DNA of 64,000 bases from Actinoplanes ianthinogenes (GCF_018324205.1 NZ_AP023356.1:1488001-1552000); one strand, 5' to 3'; counted from the stretch's first letter, positions 17,865-26,387 are shown. Notes: generated by a model from the letters alone, not told the origin. Numbers and translations are program-made.

Positions 17865-19498
17865 GCCGTACCGACCAGCGCGGCCCAGGCCGACGAGATG
17901 TAGGAGAAGGACGCCGGCGCCCCGGTGATCCGCTTGTTCAGGAACAGCCGGTTGTACGACTCGGCGAGGGTGATCTGGAGCTTCGCCGGCCCGTAGATCG
18001 CCTGCGCGGCCACGAACGCCCGCGCCGACGCGGCCGGGTCGGTCGCCGACACCGCCGCCCCGATGTTCTTGGTGACGTCCGGGTCCTCGTAGTTCGTCCA
18101 GTTGAACGGCGCGCCCGGGAGCACGAAGCCCGGCGCGTAGTACAGCGCCCCCGGCACCTCCAGGTATCCGGTGGTGGCGATGAAGTCGATGCCATTGCGC
18201 AGCGTGGGGTCGTAGAACAGCCCGGCGAACTCGGCCGGCTGCAACTGCTTGATCGTCATGGTCAGCCCGATCTGCTGCGCCGCGGCCTGCGCGATGGTCG
18301 CGGTCTGCAACAGCGACTGGTCGCCGGCGGGCAGCGCGATCACCAGGTCCCTCCGGCTCGGCGCGGCCTCGGTGACCAGCTGCTTCGCCCTGGTCAGGTC
18401 GGCCTTCGAGGTGTCCGGCAGGGCCGCGTACCCGGCGTCGTAGACGCTCTTGGCCGGGCTGCCGCTCCAGGCGAGCGGCGGGGTGAAGGTCTTCAGCGGC
18501 TCGCCGGCGCCCTTGAGCACGCTGAGCACGAAGCTGCGCTTGTCGATCGCCAGGTCGAGGGCCTGCCGGATCTTCGGGTCGGCGGCCGGCCCCTCGGCGG
18601 CCACCGCGCCCAGGCTGACCGTCTCGGTGCTCGGCCCGAAGTACAGCTTGCCGGCATCGGTCCTGCGCAGCGTGGCCATGCCGCCGGCCGGCGCGCCGTA
18701 CACCCCGTCCACCTCGCCGGAGAGCAACGCGCTGGTCAGCGTGCTGCTGTCGGTCAGGAACACGAACTGGAACGTCGCCGCCCTCGCCTTGCGCGCGGCG
18801 TCCCAGTAGTTGTCGTTCCGCTTCAGCGTGATCTTCTGGCCGCTCTGCCAGCCGCCCAGCCGGAACGGCCCGGTGCACATCAGCCCGCCGCTCGCAGTGC
18901 CGAACGCGGCGGCCGCCTTGGTGGCGTACCTCTCCTGGATGATCGCACCCGGCACGCCGGCCAGGTCCGGGACGAACTGCACGTCCGGAGTCCTGAACCT
19001 GACGGTCACCTCGAGCGGCCCGGTCTTGTCGATCGAGGCGACGTTGGCGAAGACGTGCGCGCTGTACGAGGCCAGCTTCGGGTCCAGGTTCCGCTTGAGG
19101 CTGTAGACCACGTCCTCGGCGGTCAGCGGTGAGCCGTCCCAGAACGTCACCTTGTCGCGCACGGTGATCACCACGGTGGTGGCGTCCCGCTGGGTGACCT
19201 CGCTGGCCAGGCCGGGCGACGTGGAGTAGTCGGTGTTCAGCCGGAGCAGGCTCTCGCAGAGGTTGGTGCCGACCGTGTTGGCCGAGTAGTCGCCTGTCCG
19301 GGCGGGGTCGAGCGACGCCGGCTCGCCGGAGGGCAGCGCCCAGGTGACGCTCTCCACGTCGCCGGTCGCGGCCGGGGTGGTCTCGGTCAGCTCGAACGTC
19401 TCGGCGACCGCCGGCTTGTCACCGGCGCCACCGCCGCAGCCGGTCGTCGCCAGGGTCAGGGCGAGCACGGGAGCCGCCCACTTTCTCCGGACAATCAT
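17861..19498 (-). CDS. ABC transporter substrate-binding lipoprotein, family 5 (peptide/nickel/opine type)
   Basis: 545 residues. The N-terminus MIVRRKWAAPVLALTLATTGC is a lipoprotein signal with the lipobox TTGC. Family-5 marks follow: WALPSGEPASLDPARTGD, the LCESLLRLN block, and VTFWDGSPLTAEDVVYSLKR. Length fits DppA/OppA-type proteins. AGGGAG lies eight bases before the ATG. It heads the importer operon. The adjacent amidase and S15-like hydrolase operon suggests a peptide or amide ligand, but nickel, opines and sugars are also known for this family. Confidence 0.9.
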   Translation of the reverse strand: MIVRRKWAAPVLALTLATTGCGGGAGDKPAVAETFELTETTPAATGDVESVTWALPSGEPASLDPARTGDYSANTVGTNLCESLLRLNTDYSTSPGLASEVTQRDATTVVITVRDKVTFWDGSPLTAEDVVYSLKRNLDPKLASYSAHVFANVASIDKTGPLEVTVRFRTPDVQFVPDLAGVPGAIIQERYATKAAAAFGTASGGLMCTGPFRLGGWQSGQKITLKRNDNYWDAARKARAATFQFVFLTDSSTLTSALLSGEVDGVYGAPAGGMATLRRTDAGKLYFGPSTETVSLGAVAAEGPAADPKIRQALDLAIDKRSFVLSVLKGAGEPLKTFTPPLAWSGSPAKSVYDAGYAALPDTSKADLTRAKQLVTEAAPSRRDLVIALPAGDQSLLQTATIAQAAAQQIGLTMTIKQLQPAEFAGLFYDPTLRNGIDFIATTGYLEVPGALYYAPGFVLPGAPFNWTNYEDPDVTKNIGAAVSATDPAASARAFVAAQAIYGPAKLQITLAESYNRLFLNKRITGAPASFSYISSAWAALVGTA

Positions 19499-19742
19499 CT
19501 ATATATCTCCCTGACTAGGGCACGAAGGCACGCACCACCGGAACGCCGCGGGGACCACGTGCCGGGGACCTGCGGGCTCACCGGCTGTGGCGACGGTCTC
19601 AGAGTCGTCGCCGGGCAGTAAATTGTCAATCCTGGAAATCAACCTGCCGTTCAAAGGTTTTGACAAAGAAACGAAAGGTCGTCACCGCGGACGAAGAACC
19701 CGGATCTCTCGGGATGACCGTGTCCCGGCCGATAAGAGCGAC

Positions 19743-22046
19743 ATGCAGACCCGCGGCGCCCGCCACCTGTGGTGGATCTACCTGCTGGTCACCTCGGCGC
19801 TCGCGGTGATCTACCTGATCACCCCGTTCAACGACACCACCCGGTGGATCTACGTGCTGGTGAACAGCACCGCACCGGCCGCGGTCTGGCTGGGTCTGCG
19901 GCGGCATGCCCCGCAGCGCCGCAACGGCTGGCTGGTGATCGCCGGCGGGCTGCTCTTCTCCGCGGCCGGTGACATCGTCTTCGCGGTGCACACCGCACGC
20001 GGCGGCGATCCGCCGTTCCCGCCGGTCGCGGACGTGCTCTATCTGATCGGGCACCTGACCATCGCGGCCGGCACCGCGATGCTCGCGTCCCGGGCCGGCC
20101 GGACCGCCTTCGTCGACTCCGCGGTGATCCTCGCGCCGCTGGCCAGCATCGCCTGGATCCTGGTGGTGCAGCCGGCCGAGACGGTGGGCGGCAGCCTGGC
20201 CGCCCGGTTCTTCGCGGTGGCCGCGCCGATCAACACGCTGCTCGTGGTCTACTGCGCGCTGGCCCTGGCGCTCGGCGTCGAGCTGCGCACGCCGGGGGTG
20301 CGCTGGCTGCTGACCGGGCTGGTGGCCTGGTTCGTCTCCGACGCGCTCTACACGCACCAGGGACTGGCCGGGACGTACACCGAGGGCGGGCTGATCGACC
20401 TGGGCTGGATGGCAATGCCGATCCTGATCGGCACGGCCGGCCTGCACCCGTCGATGGTGGTCACCACGCCCCGGCGGTCCACGGTGAACGTCCTGACCCT
20501 GACCCGCGCCCTGATCCTGTTCGCCGCCGCGCTGGTCCTGCCCACCCTGCACCTGCTCTGGGACCCGGACCCGGACGTCGCGCTGATCGTCGGGGCGGCG
20601 CTCTCCATGGGGCTGGTCGCGTTCCGGCTGACCGGCCCGATCCACGAGCTGGCCTGGCGCGCCGGGCACGACCCGCTCACCCGCCTGGTCAACCGCAGTC
20701 TTCTGATGGACCGGCTGGCGATGGCGCTGAGCGCGTTGCCGGCCGACCGGTCGGCGCGGCTCGGCCTGCTCTTCTGCGACCTGGACCACTTCAAGGACGT
20801 CAACGACAGCCTCGGCCACGACGCCGGCGACCAGCTGCTCATCGAGATCAGCACCCGGCTGCGGGGCGCGGTCCGGGACAGTGACGTGGTGTGCCGGCTC
20901 GGCGGTGACGAGTTCGTCATCCTGATGCCGGACACCACCGAGGAGCAGGCTGTCGCGATCGCCGAGCGGGTGACCACGGACCTGGGCCGGCCGATGCGGC
21001 TCGCCGACGGCACCGAGTTCTTCGCCTCGCTGTCGATCGGGCTGCGGACCACGGGCAACCCGGACGCCGACCCGGACGTCCTGATGCAGGACGCGGACAC
21101 CGCGATGTACCAGGCCAAGGCGGCCGGCCGGGGCCGGATGGTGCGCTTCGACGCGGATCTCCGCTCGGGCGCGGCGCAACGGCTGCGCCTGGACGCCGAC
21201 CTGCGCCGCGCGCTCACCCACCCGGGCGAGCTGTTCTGCGTCTACCAGCCGGTGTTCCGGGTCGGCGACGGGCAGCTCAGCTCGGTGGAAGCCCTGGTCC
21301 GGTGGCGGCACCCGGTCGACGGGGTGCTGCCACCGGCCGTGTTCGTGCCGATCGCCGAGGCGGCCGGCACCATCGCCCAGCTGTTCGCGCAGGTGCTCGA
21401 ACAGTCCCTGGCCGAGCAGCGCGGCTGGTACAACCGGACCGGCCGATGGATCCCCGTCGCGGTCAACCTGTCCCCTCGACAGCTCGACGCGTCCACGGCC
21501 GACCTGGTGCTCGCCGCGCTCGCCGGCACCGGCACCCCGCCCGACATGCTCACCCTGGAGCTGACCGAGACCGGGCTGGCCGAGCCGTCCACCGTCGACG
21601 CGGCGCTCGGGCCGCTGCGCCGGGCCGGCGTCCGGATCGCGGTCGACGACTTCGGCACCGGCTACTCGTCGATGGCCCGGGTCGCCGACCACGGCTGGGA
21701 CGTCGTGAAGATCGACCGGACCTTCGTCACCGGCATCCACCGCGACACGGCACGCAGCTCGCTGGCCGACGCGATGGTGAAGATGGCGCACGCCCTCGGC
21801 ATGGAGACCGTCGCCGAGGGCGTCGACAACGCCGCCGACCTCCAGGTGCTGTCCCGGCTGGGCTGCGAGTACGCCCAGGGCTACCTGCTCTCCCACCCGG
21901 TCGACGCGGACGGCATCCTGGAGCTGGCCGACGTCGAGCCGCGGGAGTCGGTGGAGCTGGCGTCAGGTTCAGGCGCCGGCCGCGTCCAGCCGGGCGAGCT
22001 GGGCGGCGTCCAGCTTGATGTCCAGAGCCGGGAGCAGGTCGTCTAG
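19743..22046 (+). CDS. Membrane GGDEF-EAL protein (cyclic di-GMP cyclase/phosphodiesterase)
   Basis: 767 residues from the ATG at 19743; the open frame runs further up, but the first TM helix starts right after this Met. The N-terminal about 300 residues hold roughly nine TM helices, an unassigned sensor. The cyclase domain has an intact GGDEF (387-391) and an RxxD inhibitory site (R378-D381) exactly five residues before it. The EAL domain keeps E516-A-L in EALVRWRHP, ELTETGL, DDFGTGYSSM, KIDRTF and AEGV, so both activities look intact. No regulator gene is next to it. The last 78 bp overlap the convergent aldo/keto reductase gene, so the final 26 residues are antisense to that enzyme's C-terminus. 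Confidence 0.9.
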   Translation: MQTRGARHLWWIYLLVTSALAVIYLITPFNDTTRWIYVLVNSTAPAAVWLGLRRHAPQRRNGWLVIAGGLLFSAAGDIVFAVHTARGGDPPFPPVADVLYLIGHLTIAAGTAMLASRAGRTAFVDSAVILAPLASIAWILVVQPAETVGGSLAARFFAVAAPINTLLVVYCALALALGVELRTPGVRWLLTGLVAWFVSDALYTHQGLAGTYTEGGLIDLGWMAMPILIGTAGLHPSMVVTTPRRSTVNVLTLTRALILFAAALVLPTLHLLWDPDPDVALIVGAALSMGLVAFRLTGPIHELAWRAGHDPLTRLVNRSLLMDRLAMALSALPADRSARLGLLFCDLDHFKDVNDSLGHDAGDQLLIEISTRLRGAVRDSDVVCRLGGDEFVILMPDTTEEQAVAIAERVTTDLGRPMRLADGTEFFASLSIGLRTTGNPDADPDVLMQDADTAMYQAKAAGRGRMVRFDADLRSGAAQRLRLDADLRRALTHPGELFCVYQPVFRVGDGQLSSVEALVRWRHPVDGVLPPAVFVPIAEAAGTIAQLFAQVLEQSLAEQRGWYNRTGRWIPVAVNLSPRQLDASTADLVLAALAGTGTPPDMLTLELTETGLAEPSTVDAALGPLRRAGVRIAVDDFGTGYSSMARVADHGWDVVKIDRTFVTGIHRDTARSSLADAMVKMAHALGMETVAEGVDNAADLQVLSRLGCEYAQGYLLSHPVDADGILELADVEPRESVELASGSGAGRVQPGELGGVQLDVQSREQVV

Positions 22047-22973
22047 CTGCTCCGGGGTCTTCGGGCCGATCAGCGGGACCACCGACGGCCCGGCCTGGTG
22101 CAGCAGCCAGGCCAGCACCGTCCGGTTCGGCGTGGCGCCCACCTCGGCGGCGACCTCGTTCAGCACGGCCAGCCGGGCGTCCACGTCCGGCCCCTCGTAG
22201 TTCTCCATCATCCAGTGCCCGGACCGCTTGGCCGGGTCGTCGTAGATGCCCTTGAGGATCGGCGAGTAGGCGACCAGCTGGAGGTCGCGGTGCAGGTCCA
22301 GGTACTCCCACTGCTCCGGGCCGACGATCGCGCCGGAGGTGTTGCCGGCCTTCGGCCGCAGGTAGGAGTGCTGCTGCTGGAGCGCGACCGGGGCCGCCCA
22401 GCCGTTGCGGTCGCAGAGCTGCCGGATCGCCTCCAACCGCCAGGTACGCACGTTCGACCAGCCCAGATAGCGCACCTTGCCGGCGACGACCAGAGCGTTC
22501 AAGGCTTCCAGGGTCTCCTCCAGCGGGGTGGCCAGGTCGTCCACGTGCACGTAGTAGAGGTCGACGTGGTCGGTGCCGAGCCGCTTCAGGCTGCCGTCCA
22601 GCGCGTGCCGCAGGGTGTCACCCCCGGCGCCGGCGAAGGTGCGCCGGGCCAGCTCCCAGTTCGCCGAGCCGTCCGCGTTCCACAGCTCCTGCGACCAGGC
22701 CGGCACCGCGCTGCCCTTGGTCGCGAGAAAGACCTGATCCCGGCGGTTCTTGAGCCACCGGCCCAGCAGCTCCTCGCTCTGCCCGCCGCGGCTGCCCCGG
22801 TGCGCCCACCACTCGTAGCAGTCGGCGGTGTCCAGGAACGAGCCGCCGGCCTCGAAGTAGCGGTCCAGGATGCGGATCGAGTCCGCCTCGCTGGTGGCGC
22901 CGCCCATCTGCATGGCGCCGAGGGCGAGCTTGCTGACCTGCGTGCCGGTCCGTCCCAGTTCCATTCTCTCCAT
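21969..22973 (-). CDS. Aldo/keto reductase
   Basis: 334 residues. The catalytic tetrad is visible: Asp and Tyr in FLDTADCYEWW, Lys in FLATKGSA, His in DLYYVHVDD. The cofactor-binding C-terminal region (VPLIGPKTPEQLDDLL) is normal. The start is set at the ATG at 22973 because a MerR-type promoter upstream places the -10 box only seven bases before it, predicting a leaderless mRNA. A second Met three codons later is the alternative. NADPH-dependent reduction of aldehydes or ketones is expected, probably in detoxification. It diverges from a DHA2 efflux pump. Confidence 0.9.
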   Translation of the reverse strand: MERMELGRTGTQVSKLALGAMQMGGATSEADSIRILDRYFEAGGSFLDTADCYEWWAHRGSRGGQSEELLGRWLKNRRDQVFLATKGSAVPAWSQELWNADGSANWELARRTFAGAGGDTLRHALDGSLKRLGTDHVDLYYVHVDDLATPLEETLEALNALVVAGKVRYLGWSNVRTWRLEAIRQLCDRNGWAAPVALQQQHSYLRPKAGNTSGAIVGPEQWEYLDLHRDLQLVAYSPILKGIYDDPAKRSGHWMMENYEGPDVDARLAVLNEVAAEVGATPNRTVLAWLLHQAGPSVVPLIGPKTPEQLDDLLPALDIKLDAAQLARLDAAGA

Positions 22974-22980
22974 GCCGACG

Positions 22981-23011
22981 ACGCTAGGAGCTGGAGTGCG
23001 CTCCAGGTCAA
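22981..23011 (-). promoter_or_regulatory. MerR-type promoter with operator in a 19-bp spacer
   Basis: On the minus strand: -35 TTGACC (23011-23006), a 19-bp spacer, -10 TAGCGT (22986-22981), then seven bases to the ATG. The region between the boxes holds the inverted repeat CTGGAG-N4-CTCCAG (22991-23006). An over-long spacer containing a dyad is the hallmark of promoters activated by MerR-family proteins, and CTTGGAGT-type dyads before aldo/keto reductases are known for aldehyde-responsive members. No merR gene is present in the window, so the activator must be encoded elsewhere. Confidence 0.8.
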
Positions 23012-23031
23012 ATGTGGCGCCCGACACTTTC

Positions 23032-23052
23032 GATACGAGAGCGTTCCGTTTC
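23032..23052. promoter_or_regulatory. TetR-type operator, copy 1
   Basis: The 21-bp sequence GATACGAGA-GC-GTTCCGTTTC is repeated at 23083 with two mismatches. It is an imperfect dyad (GATACnnGnC / GnTnnCGTnTC) upstream of the DHA2 pump and between it and the aldo/keto reductase. The sites are 51 bp apart, about five helical turns, so bound dimers would face the same side. Confidence 0.7.
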
Positions 23053-23082
23053 CTTATGCTCGAGGACTAGCGTGCTCATTGA

Positions 23083-23103
23083 GATACGAGACAGTTCCGT
23101 TTC
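23083..23103. promoter_or_regulatory. TetR-type operator, copy 2
   Basis: Second copy of the 21-bp element (19 of 21 bases match), 22 bp before the pump's ATG. Binding here would block the pump promoter or ribosome access. The TetR protein encoded just downstream of the pump is the obvious ligand-responsive repressor. Confidence 0.7.
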
Positions 23104-23124
23104 AAAACCGGGGGGAAACACCGG

Positions 23125-24702
23125 ATGAACGCACAAGCGCAACCCCAGGCCGGGCATCCCCGACGCTGGGCCATCCTCGGCGTGCTGGTGATCAGCCTGC
23201 TCGTCGTGGTGCTCGACAACACCGTGCTCAACGTGGCCTTGCGGATCATCTCCGACCCGCAGCGCGGCCTCGGCGCCACCCAGAGCGAGCTGGAGTGGGC
23301 CATCAACTCGTACACGCTGGTCTTCGCCGGCATGCTCTTCACCGCCGGCATCCTGGCCGACCGGCTCGGCCGCCGGATCACCCTGGTGGTCGGCCTGGTC
23401 CTGTTCGGCATCGCCTCGCTGATCTCGGCTTACGCCGGCTCGCCCGACCAGCTGATCGCCGCCCGCGCGGTGATGGGCCTGGGCGCCGCCGCCGTCATGC
23501 CGGCCACCCTGTCGATCATCGCCAACGTCTTCGAGCCGAAGGAGCGGGGTCGCGCCATCGGCGTCTGGGCCGGCGCGGTCGGTCTCGCCGTGGCGCTCGG
23601 CCCGATCCTCGGCGGCTTCCTGCTGGAGCACTTCTGGTGGGGCTCGGTCTTCCTGATCAACGTGCCGATCGTGATCATCGGCGTGGTCCTGGTGTTCGCG
23701 CTGGTCCCGGAGTCGCGTGACCCCAAGCCGGGCCGCATCGACGTGGTCGGCGTGCTGCTCTCCATCGTCGGTCTGACCCTGGTCACCTACGGCGTGATCA
23801 AGGGTGGCGAGGACGGCTTCGGCGACACCTTCTCCTGGGCCCCGCTGATCGCCGGCCTGCTGGTGCTGGTCGGTTTCGTGCTCTACGAGCGCCGCATCGA
23901 GTTCCCGTCGCTGGACGTGCGCCTCTTCGGCAACCGGCAGTTCTCCGCCTCCACCGGCATGATCGGCCTGGTCTTCTTCGCGGCCATGGGCTCGATGTTC
24001 TTCGGCGCGTTCTACCTCCAGCTGGTCCGCGGCTACGGTCCGCTCGCCTCCGGCGCGCTGTTCGTCCCGTTCGCGGTCGGCCAGATGGTCTTCGCTCCGA
24101 TCAGCTCCACCATGGTGAAGAAGTTCGGGCCCAAGGCGGTCAGCACGGTCGGCCTGCTGCTGGTCGCGGTCGGCCTGGGCACCTGGCTGGTGATCGGCGC
24201 CGAGACGCCGATCGCCGTGGTCGCCGTCGCGTTCTTCCTGATGGGCGTCGGCATGGCCAACGTGATGCCGCCGGCCACCGAGTCGATCATGTCGGCGCTG
24301 CCCCGGGAGAAAGCCGGCGTCGGGTCGGCGGTCAGCAACACCATCCGCCAGCTCGGTGGCGCGCTCGGCGTCGCGGTGCTCGGCGCGGTGCTCTCCTCGG
24401 TCTACCGTGACCATCTCGGATCGGCCACGGACGGCCTGCCCGCCCAGGCCGCCGACGCCGCCCGCGAGTCGATCTCCGGGGCGTACGCGGTGGCCGAGCG
24501 GTCCGGCCCGGCCGGCGCTCAGCTGATCCAGCACGCCAACGACTCGTTCGTGGTCGCGATGCACTGGGCGGCCGCCGGCTCGCTGGTGTTCGCGCTGCTC
24601 GGCGCGCTGGTCGCGGCGCTCTTCCTGCCGGGCAAGCGGCCCGAGGGCCAGCACACCCCGGTGCTGGCCGAGGAGCAGGGCGTCGCCCTGGCTGAGGCGT
24701 AA
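23125..24702 (+). CDS. MFS drug efflux transporter, DHA2 (14-TM) family
   Basis: 525 residues with about 14 TM helices, the DHA2 number. Motif C-like and antiporter marks include WAILGVLVISLLVVVLDNTV at the first helix, the motif A loop LADRLGRRITL and the antiporter-type GLAVALGPILGGFLLEHFWW. A GGGGG-type RBS precedes the ATG. It should export a hydrophobic drug or metabolite in exchange for protons. A TetR gene follows 22 bp downstream on the same strand, and two TetR-like operators lie in the promoter. The C-terminal tail ends in an acidic/Ala stretch with no domain. Confidence 0.92.
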   Translation: MNAQAQPQAGHPRRWAILGVLVISLLVVVLDNTVLNVALRIISDPQRGLGATQSELEWAINSYTLVFAGMLFTAGILADRLGRRITLVVGLVLFGIASLISAYAGSPDQLIAARAVMGLGAAAVMPATLSIIANVFEPKERGRAIGVWAGAVGLAVALGPILGGFLLEHFWWGSVFLINVPIVIIGVVLVFALVPESRDPKPGRIDVVGVLLSIVGLTLVTYGVIKGGEDGFGDTFSWAPLIAGLLVLVGFVLYERRIEFPSLDVRLFGNRQFSASTGMIGLVFFAAMGSMFFGAFYLQLVRGYGPLASGALFVPFAVGQMVFAPISSTMVKKFGPKAVSTVGLLLVAVGLGTWLVIGAETPIAVVAVAFFLMGVGMANVMPPATESIMSALPREKAGVGSAVSNTIRQLGGALGVAVLGAVLSSVYRDHLGSATDGLPAQAADAARESISGAYAVAERSGPAGAQLIQHANDSFVVAMHWAAAGSLVFALLGALVAALFLPGKRPEGQHTPVLAEEQGVALAEA

Positions 24703-24724
24703 CCCGTCGGTAACAATGGAGCCC

Positions 24725-25333
24725 ATGACCAGCACCATCCCCACCGTCGGCCAGGAGCGTAAGGCTCCTGGCCGGCCCCGCAACGCCCAGGCCGACGAGG
24801 CGATCCTCGACGCGGTGCTCGCGCTGATGGCCGACGGGCAGAGCGCGGCAGCCGTCTCGATCGAGTCGGTCGCGGCGAAAGCCGGAGTCGGCAAGGCCAC
24901 CATCTATCGCCGCTGGCCGAACAAAGAGGCGTTGCTCATCGACGCGGTCCGCAGCATGAAGGGTCCGATCCCGGAGCCGGCCGGCGTCTCGGTCCGCGAC
25001 GACCTGATCGCCCTGGTCACGGCGAACCGGTCGTCCCGGGTGCAGGATTACGGCAAGGTGACCGCGTGCCTGCTGCCCGAGCTGATGCGCGACGAGCAGC
25101 TGCGGCAGATGCACCACGCGGTGATGGAGCCCCGCCGCGAGGTGATGCGCGAGATCCTGCGGCGCGGCATCGCCGACGGGGAGCTGCGCCCCGACCTCAA
25201 CATCGACCTCACCGTGCTGATGCTCTCCGGCCCAGGCATGATGCACGGCCTGTTCGGCTCGGCCACCGGGGTCTCCGAGGGCGAACTGCCGGAGGCGCTG
25301 GTCGACGCCCTGCTGCGAGGCGCCGCCGCCTAG
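24725..25333 (+). CDS. TetR-family repressor of the adjacent efflux pump
   Basis: 202 residues from the ATG at 24725, which has GGAG six bases upstream; an earlier ATG at 24716 is possible. The HTH is clear (VSIESVAAKAGVGKATIYRR, then WPNKEALLIDAV). The C-terminal ligand domain resembles the TetR_C_11 group. It is co-directional with the pump and probably part of its operon. The stop TAG coincides with the left edge of the insertion sequence: its T and A are target DNA and its G is also the first base of the IS. The stop is regenerated in a reconstructed empty site. Confidence 0.9.
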   Translation: MTSTIPTVGQERKAPGRPRNAQADEAILDAVLALMADGQSAAAVSIESVAAKAGVGKATIYRRWPNKEALLIDAVRSMKGPIPEPAGVSVRDDLIALVTANRSSRVQDYGKVTACLLPELMRDEQLRQMHHAVMEPRREVMREILRRGIADGELRPDLNIDLTVLMLSGPGMMHGLFGSATGVSEGELPEALVDALLRGAAA

Positions 25334-25351
25334 GAAGCGTCTCTCGGATCA
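25333..25351 (+). repeat. Left terminal inverted repeat of the IS
   Basis: GGAAGCGTCTCTCGGATCA, a perfect match to the complement of 26235-26253. It overlaps the last base of the TetR stop codon. Confidence 0.95.
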
Positions 25352-25371
25352 CGTTGGCTCGTTGATGGAAC

Positions 25372-26237
25372 GTGCCGGTTCGTCGATGGATCTCTGATGA
25401 CATGTGGGCTCGGGTGGAGCCCCATCTGCCGGACCGGTCGCCGCAACGCGGCGGCCGGTGGGCTGATCACCGTGAGGTGATCGAAGCGATCGCGTGGAAG
25501 TACCGCACCGGGTCACCGTGGCGCGACCTGCCCGACGAACTGGGATCGTGGAAAGGGGCCTACTCCCGGTTCCGGCGCTGGACCCTAGACGGGACCTGGC
25601 AGAACGTGCTGACCGCGGTGCAGGCCGACGCGGACGCGGCAGGCGAACTGGACTGGTTGGTCACGGCAGTCGACTCGACCGTGGTCCGCGCCCATCAGCA
25701 TGCGGCCGGGCTCAGGCCGGGAAAAGACCACGTCGGCGAGAACCCGCCGACCACGGCCTCGGCCGGTCCCGCGGCGGCTTGACCACCAAGCTTCATCTGG
25801 CCGCCGATTCCTGCTGCCGACCGATGAGCCTGGTGGTCACCGCCGGCCAGGCCGGTGATGCACCACAGTTCGAAACGGTCATGAACGCCATCCGCGTGCC
25901 CCGCCAAGGATCCGGACGGCCACGACAACGGCCACGGCGGGTTCTCGGGGATAAGGCGTACTCGTCGAGGGCGATCCGTTCCTGGCTGCGCCGCCGCGGC
26001 ATCCGCGCAACCATTCCACAGCCGCGTGACCAGCAAGAACATCGTCTGCGGCGAGGCAGTCACGGCGGCCGTCCACCTGCTTTCGACCCCGTCGCCTACC
26101 GACAGCGCAACATCGCCGAACGCTGCATCAACCGACTCAAACAATGGCGCGGCCTGGCCATGCGTACCGACAAACTAGCCGTCCACTACCAGGCCGCACT
26201 CACCCTCGCAGGGATCCTGCTCTGGGCCAAACCATGA
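25372..26237 (+). CDS. IS5-family DDE transposase made by programmed -1 frameshift (orfA 25372-25782, orfB in the -1 frame to 26237)
   Basis: OrfA (GTG at 25372, 136 residues) carries the helical N-terminal domain with WARVEPHLPD and AIAWKYRTGSPWRDLP, plus the first catalytic Asp in VTAVDSTVVRAHQH. It stops at 25782. The frame one base back continues with GRSRGGLTTKLHLA, the second Asp in VLGDKAYSSRAI, and the Glu in AERCINRLKQWRGLAMR. Slippage at 25719-25725 joins them into one protein of about 290 residues with a full D-D-E triad. The stop codon lies within the right terminal repeat. OrfA alone would be a product without the full triad and could act as an inhibitor, as in related elements. 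Confidence 0.9.
25719..25751 (+). promoter_or_regulatory. Programmed -1 ribosomal frameshift signal
   Basis: The slippery heptamer G-GGA-AAA (25719-25725) is in the zero frame of orfA. After a 6-nt spacer comes the stem GTCGGCG / CGCCGAC with a 6-nt loop (25732-25751). Both parts match the textbook layout, and slipping back one base at the AAA codon gives the next codon AGA in the orfB frame. Confidence 0.85.
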
Positions 26238-26253
26238 TCCGAGAGACGCTTCC
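26235..26253 (-). repeat. Right terminal inverted repeat of the IS
   Basis: TGATCCGAGAGACGCTTCC; its first three bases are the transposase stop codon TGA. Followed by TAG, the other half of the CTAG target. Confidence 0.95.
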
Positions 26254-26270
26254 TAGCTGACCGGTGCCGA

Positions 26271-26314
26271 AACGCGGGTTGATCAGAGTCCCTGATCAAC
26301 CCGCGTTCCTTTTG
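26271..26314 (+). terminator. Rho-independent terminator of the efflux-pump/TetR operon, displaced by the IS
   Basis: A perfect 16-bp stem (AACGCGGGTTGATCAG paired with its complement), a 5-nt loop and CCTTTT. It lies 17 bp beyond the IS. Without the IS it would sit 14 bases after the TetR stop codon. Confidence 0.85.
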
Positions 26315-26387
26315 TGCGGGCAAAGACGCGCCTCGTACCCCTTACGGCCCCTTGTCGCTAGTCACCTGCTCCGCGTACAGTTGTCGC

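Larger units (their letters stand above)
25333..26253 (+). mobile_element. IS5-family (IS427-like) insertion sequence, 921 bp, apparently intact
   Basis: Perfect 19-bp terminal inverted repeats (GGAAGCGTCTCTCGGATCA and its complement) bound a two-frame DDE transposase. The flanks read C-TA at the left and TA-G at the right, fitting insertion at CTAG with a TA duplication, as described for IS427-like elements. Closing the gap restores the TetR stop codon and puts its terminator 14 bases downstream, so the site is well defined. All three catalytic residues are present, so the element may be active. Confidence 0.95.

Noticed and set aside
19587..19742. Extended N-terminus of the GGDEF-EAL protein
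   Set aside because: The extra 52 residues are charged and unlike a sensor start; the first TM helix follows the ATG at 19743.
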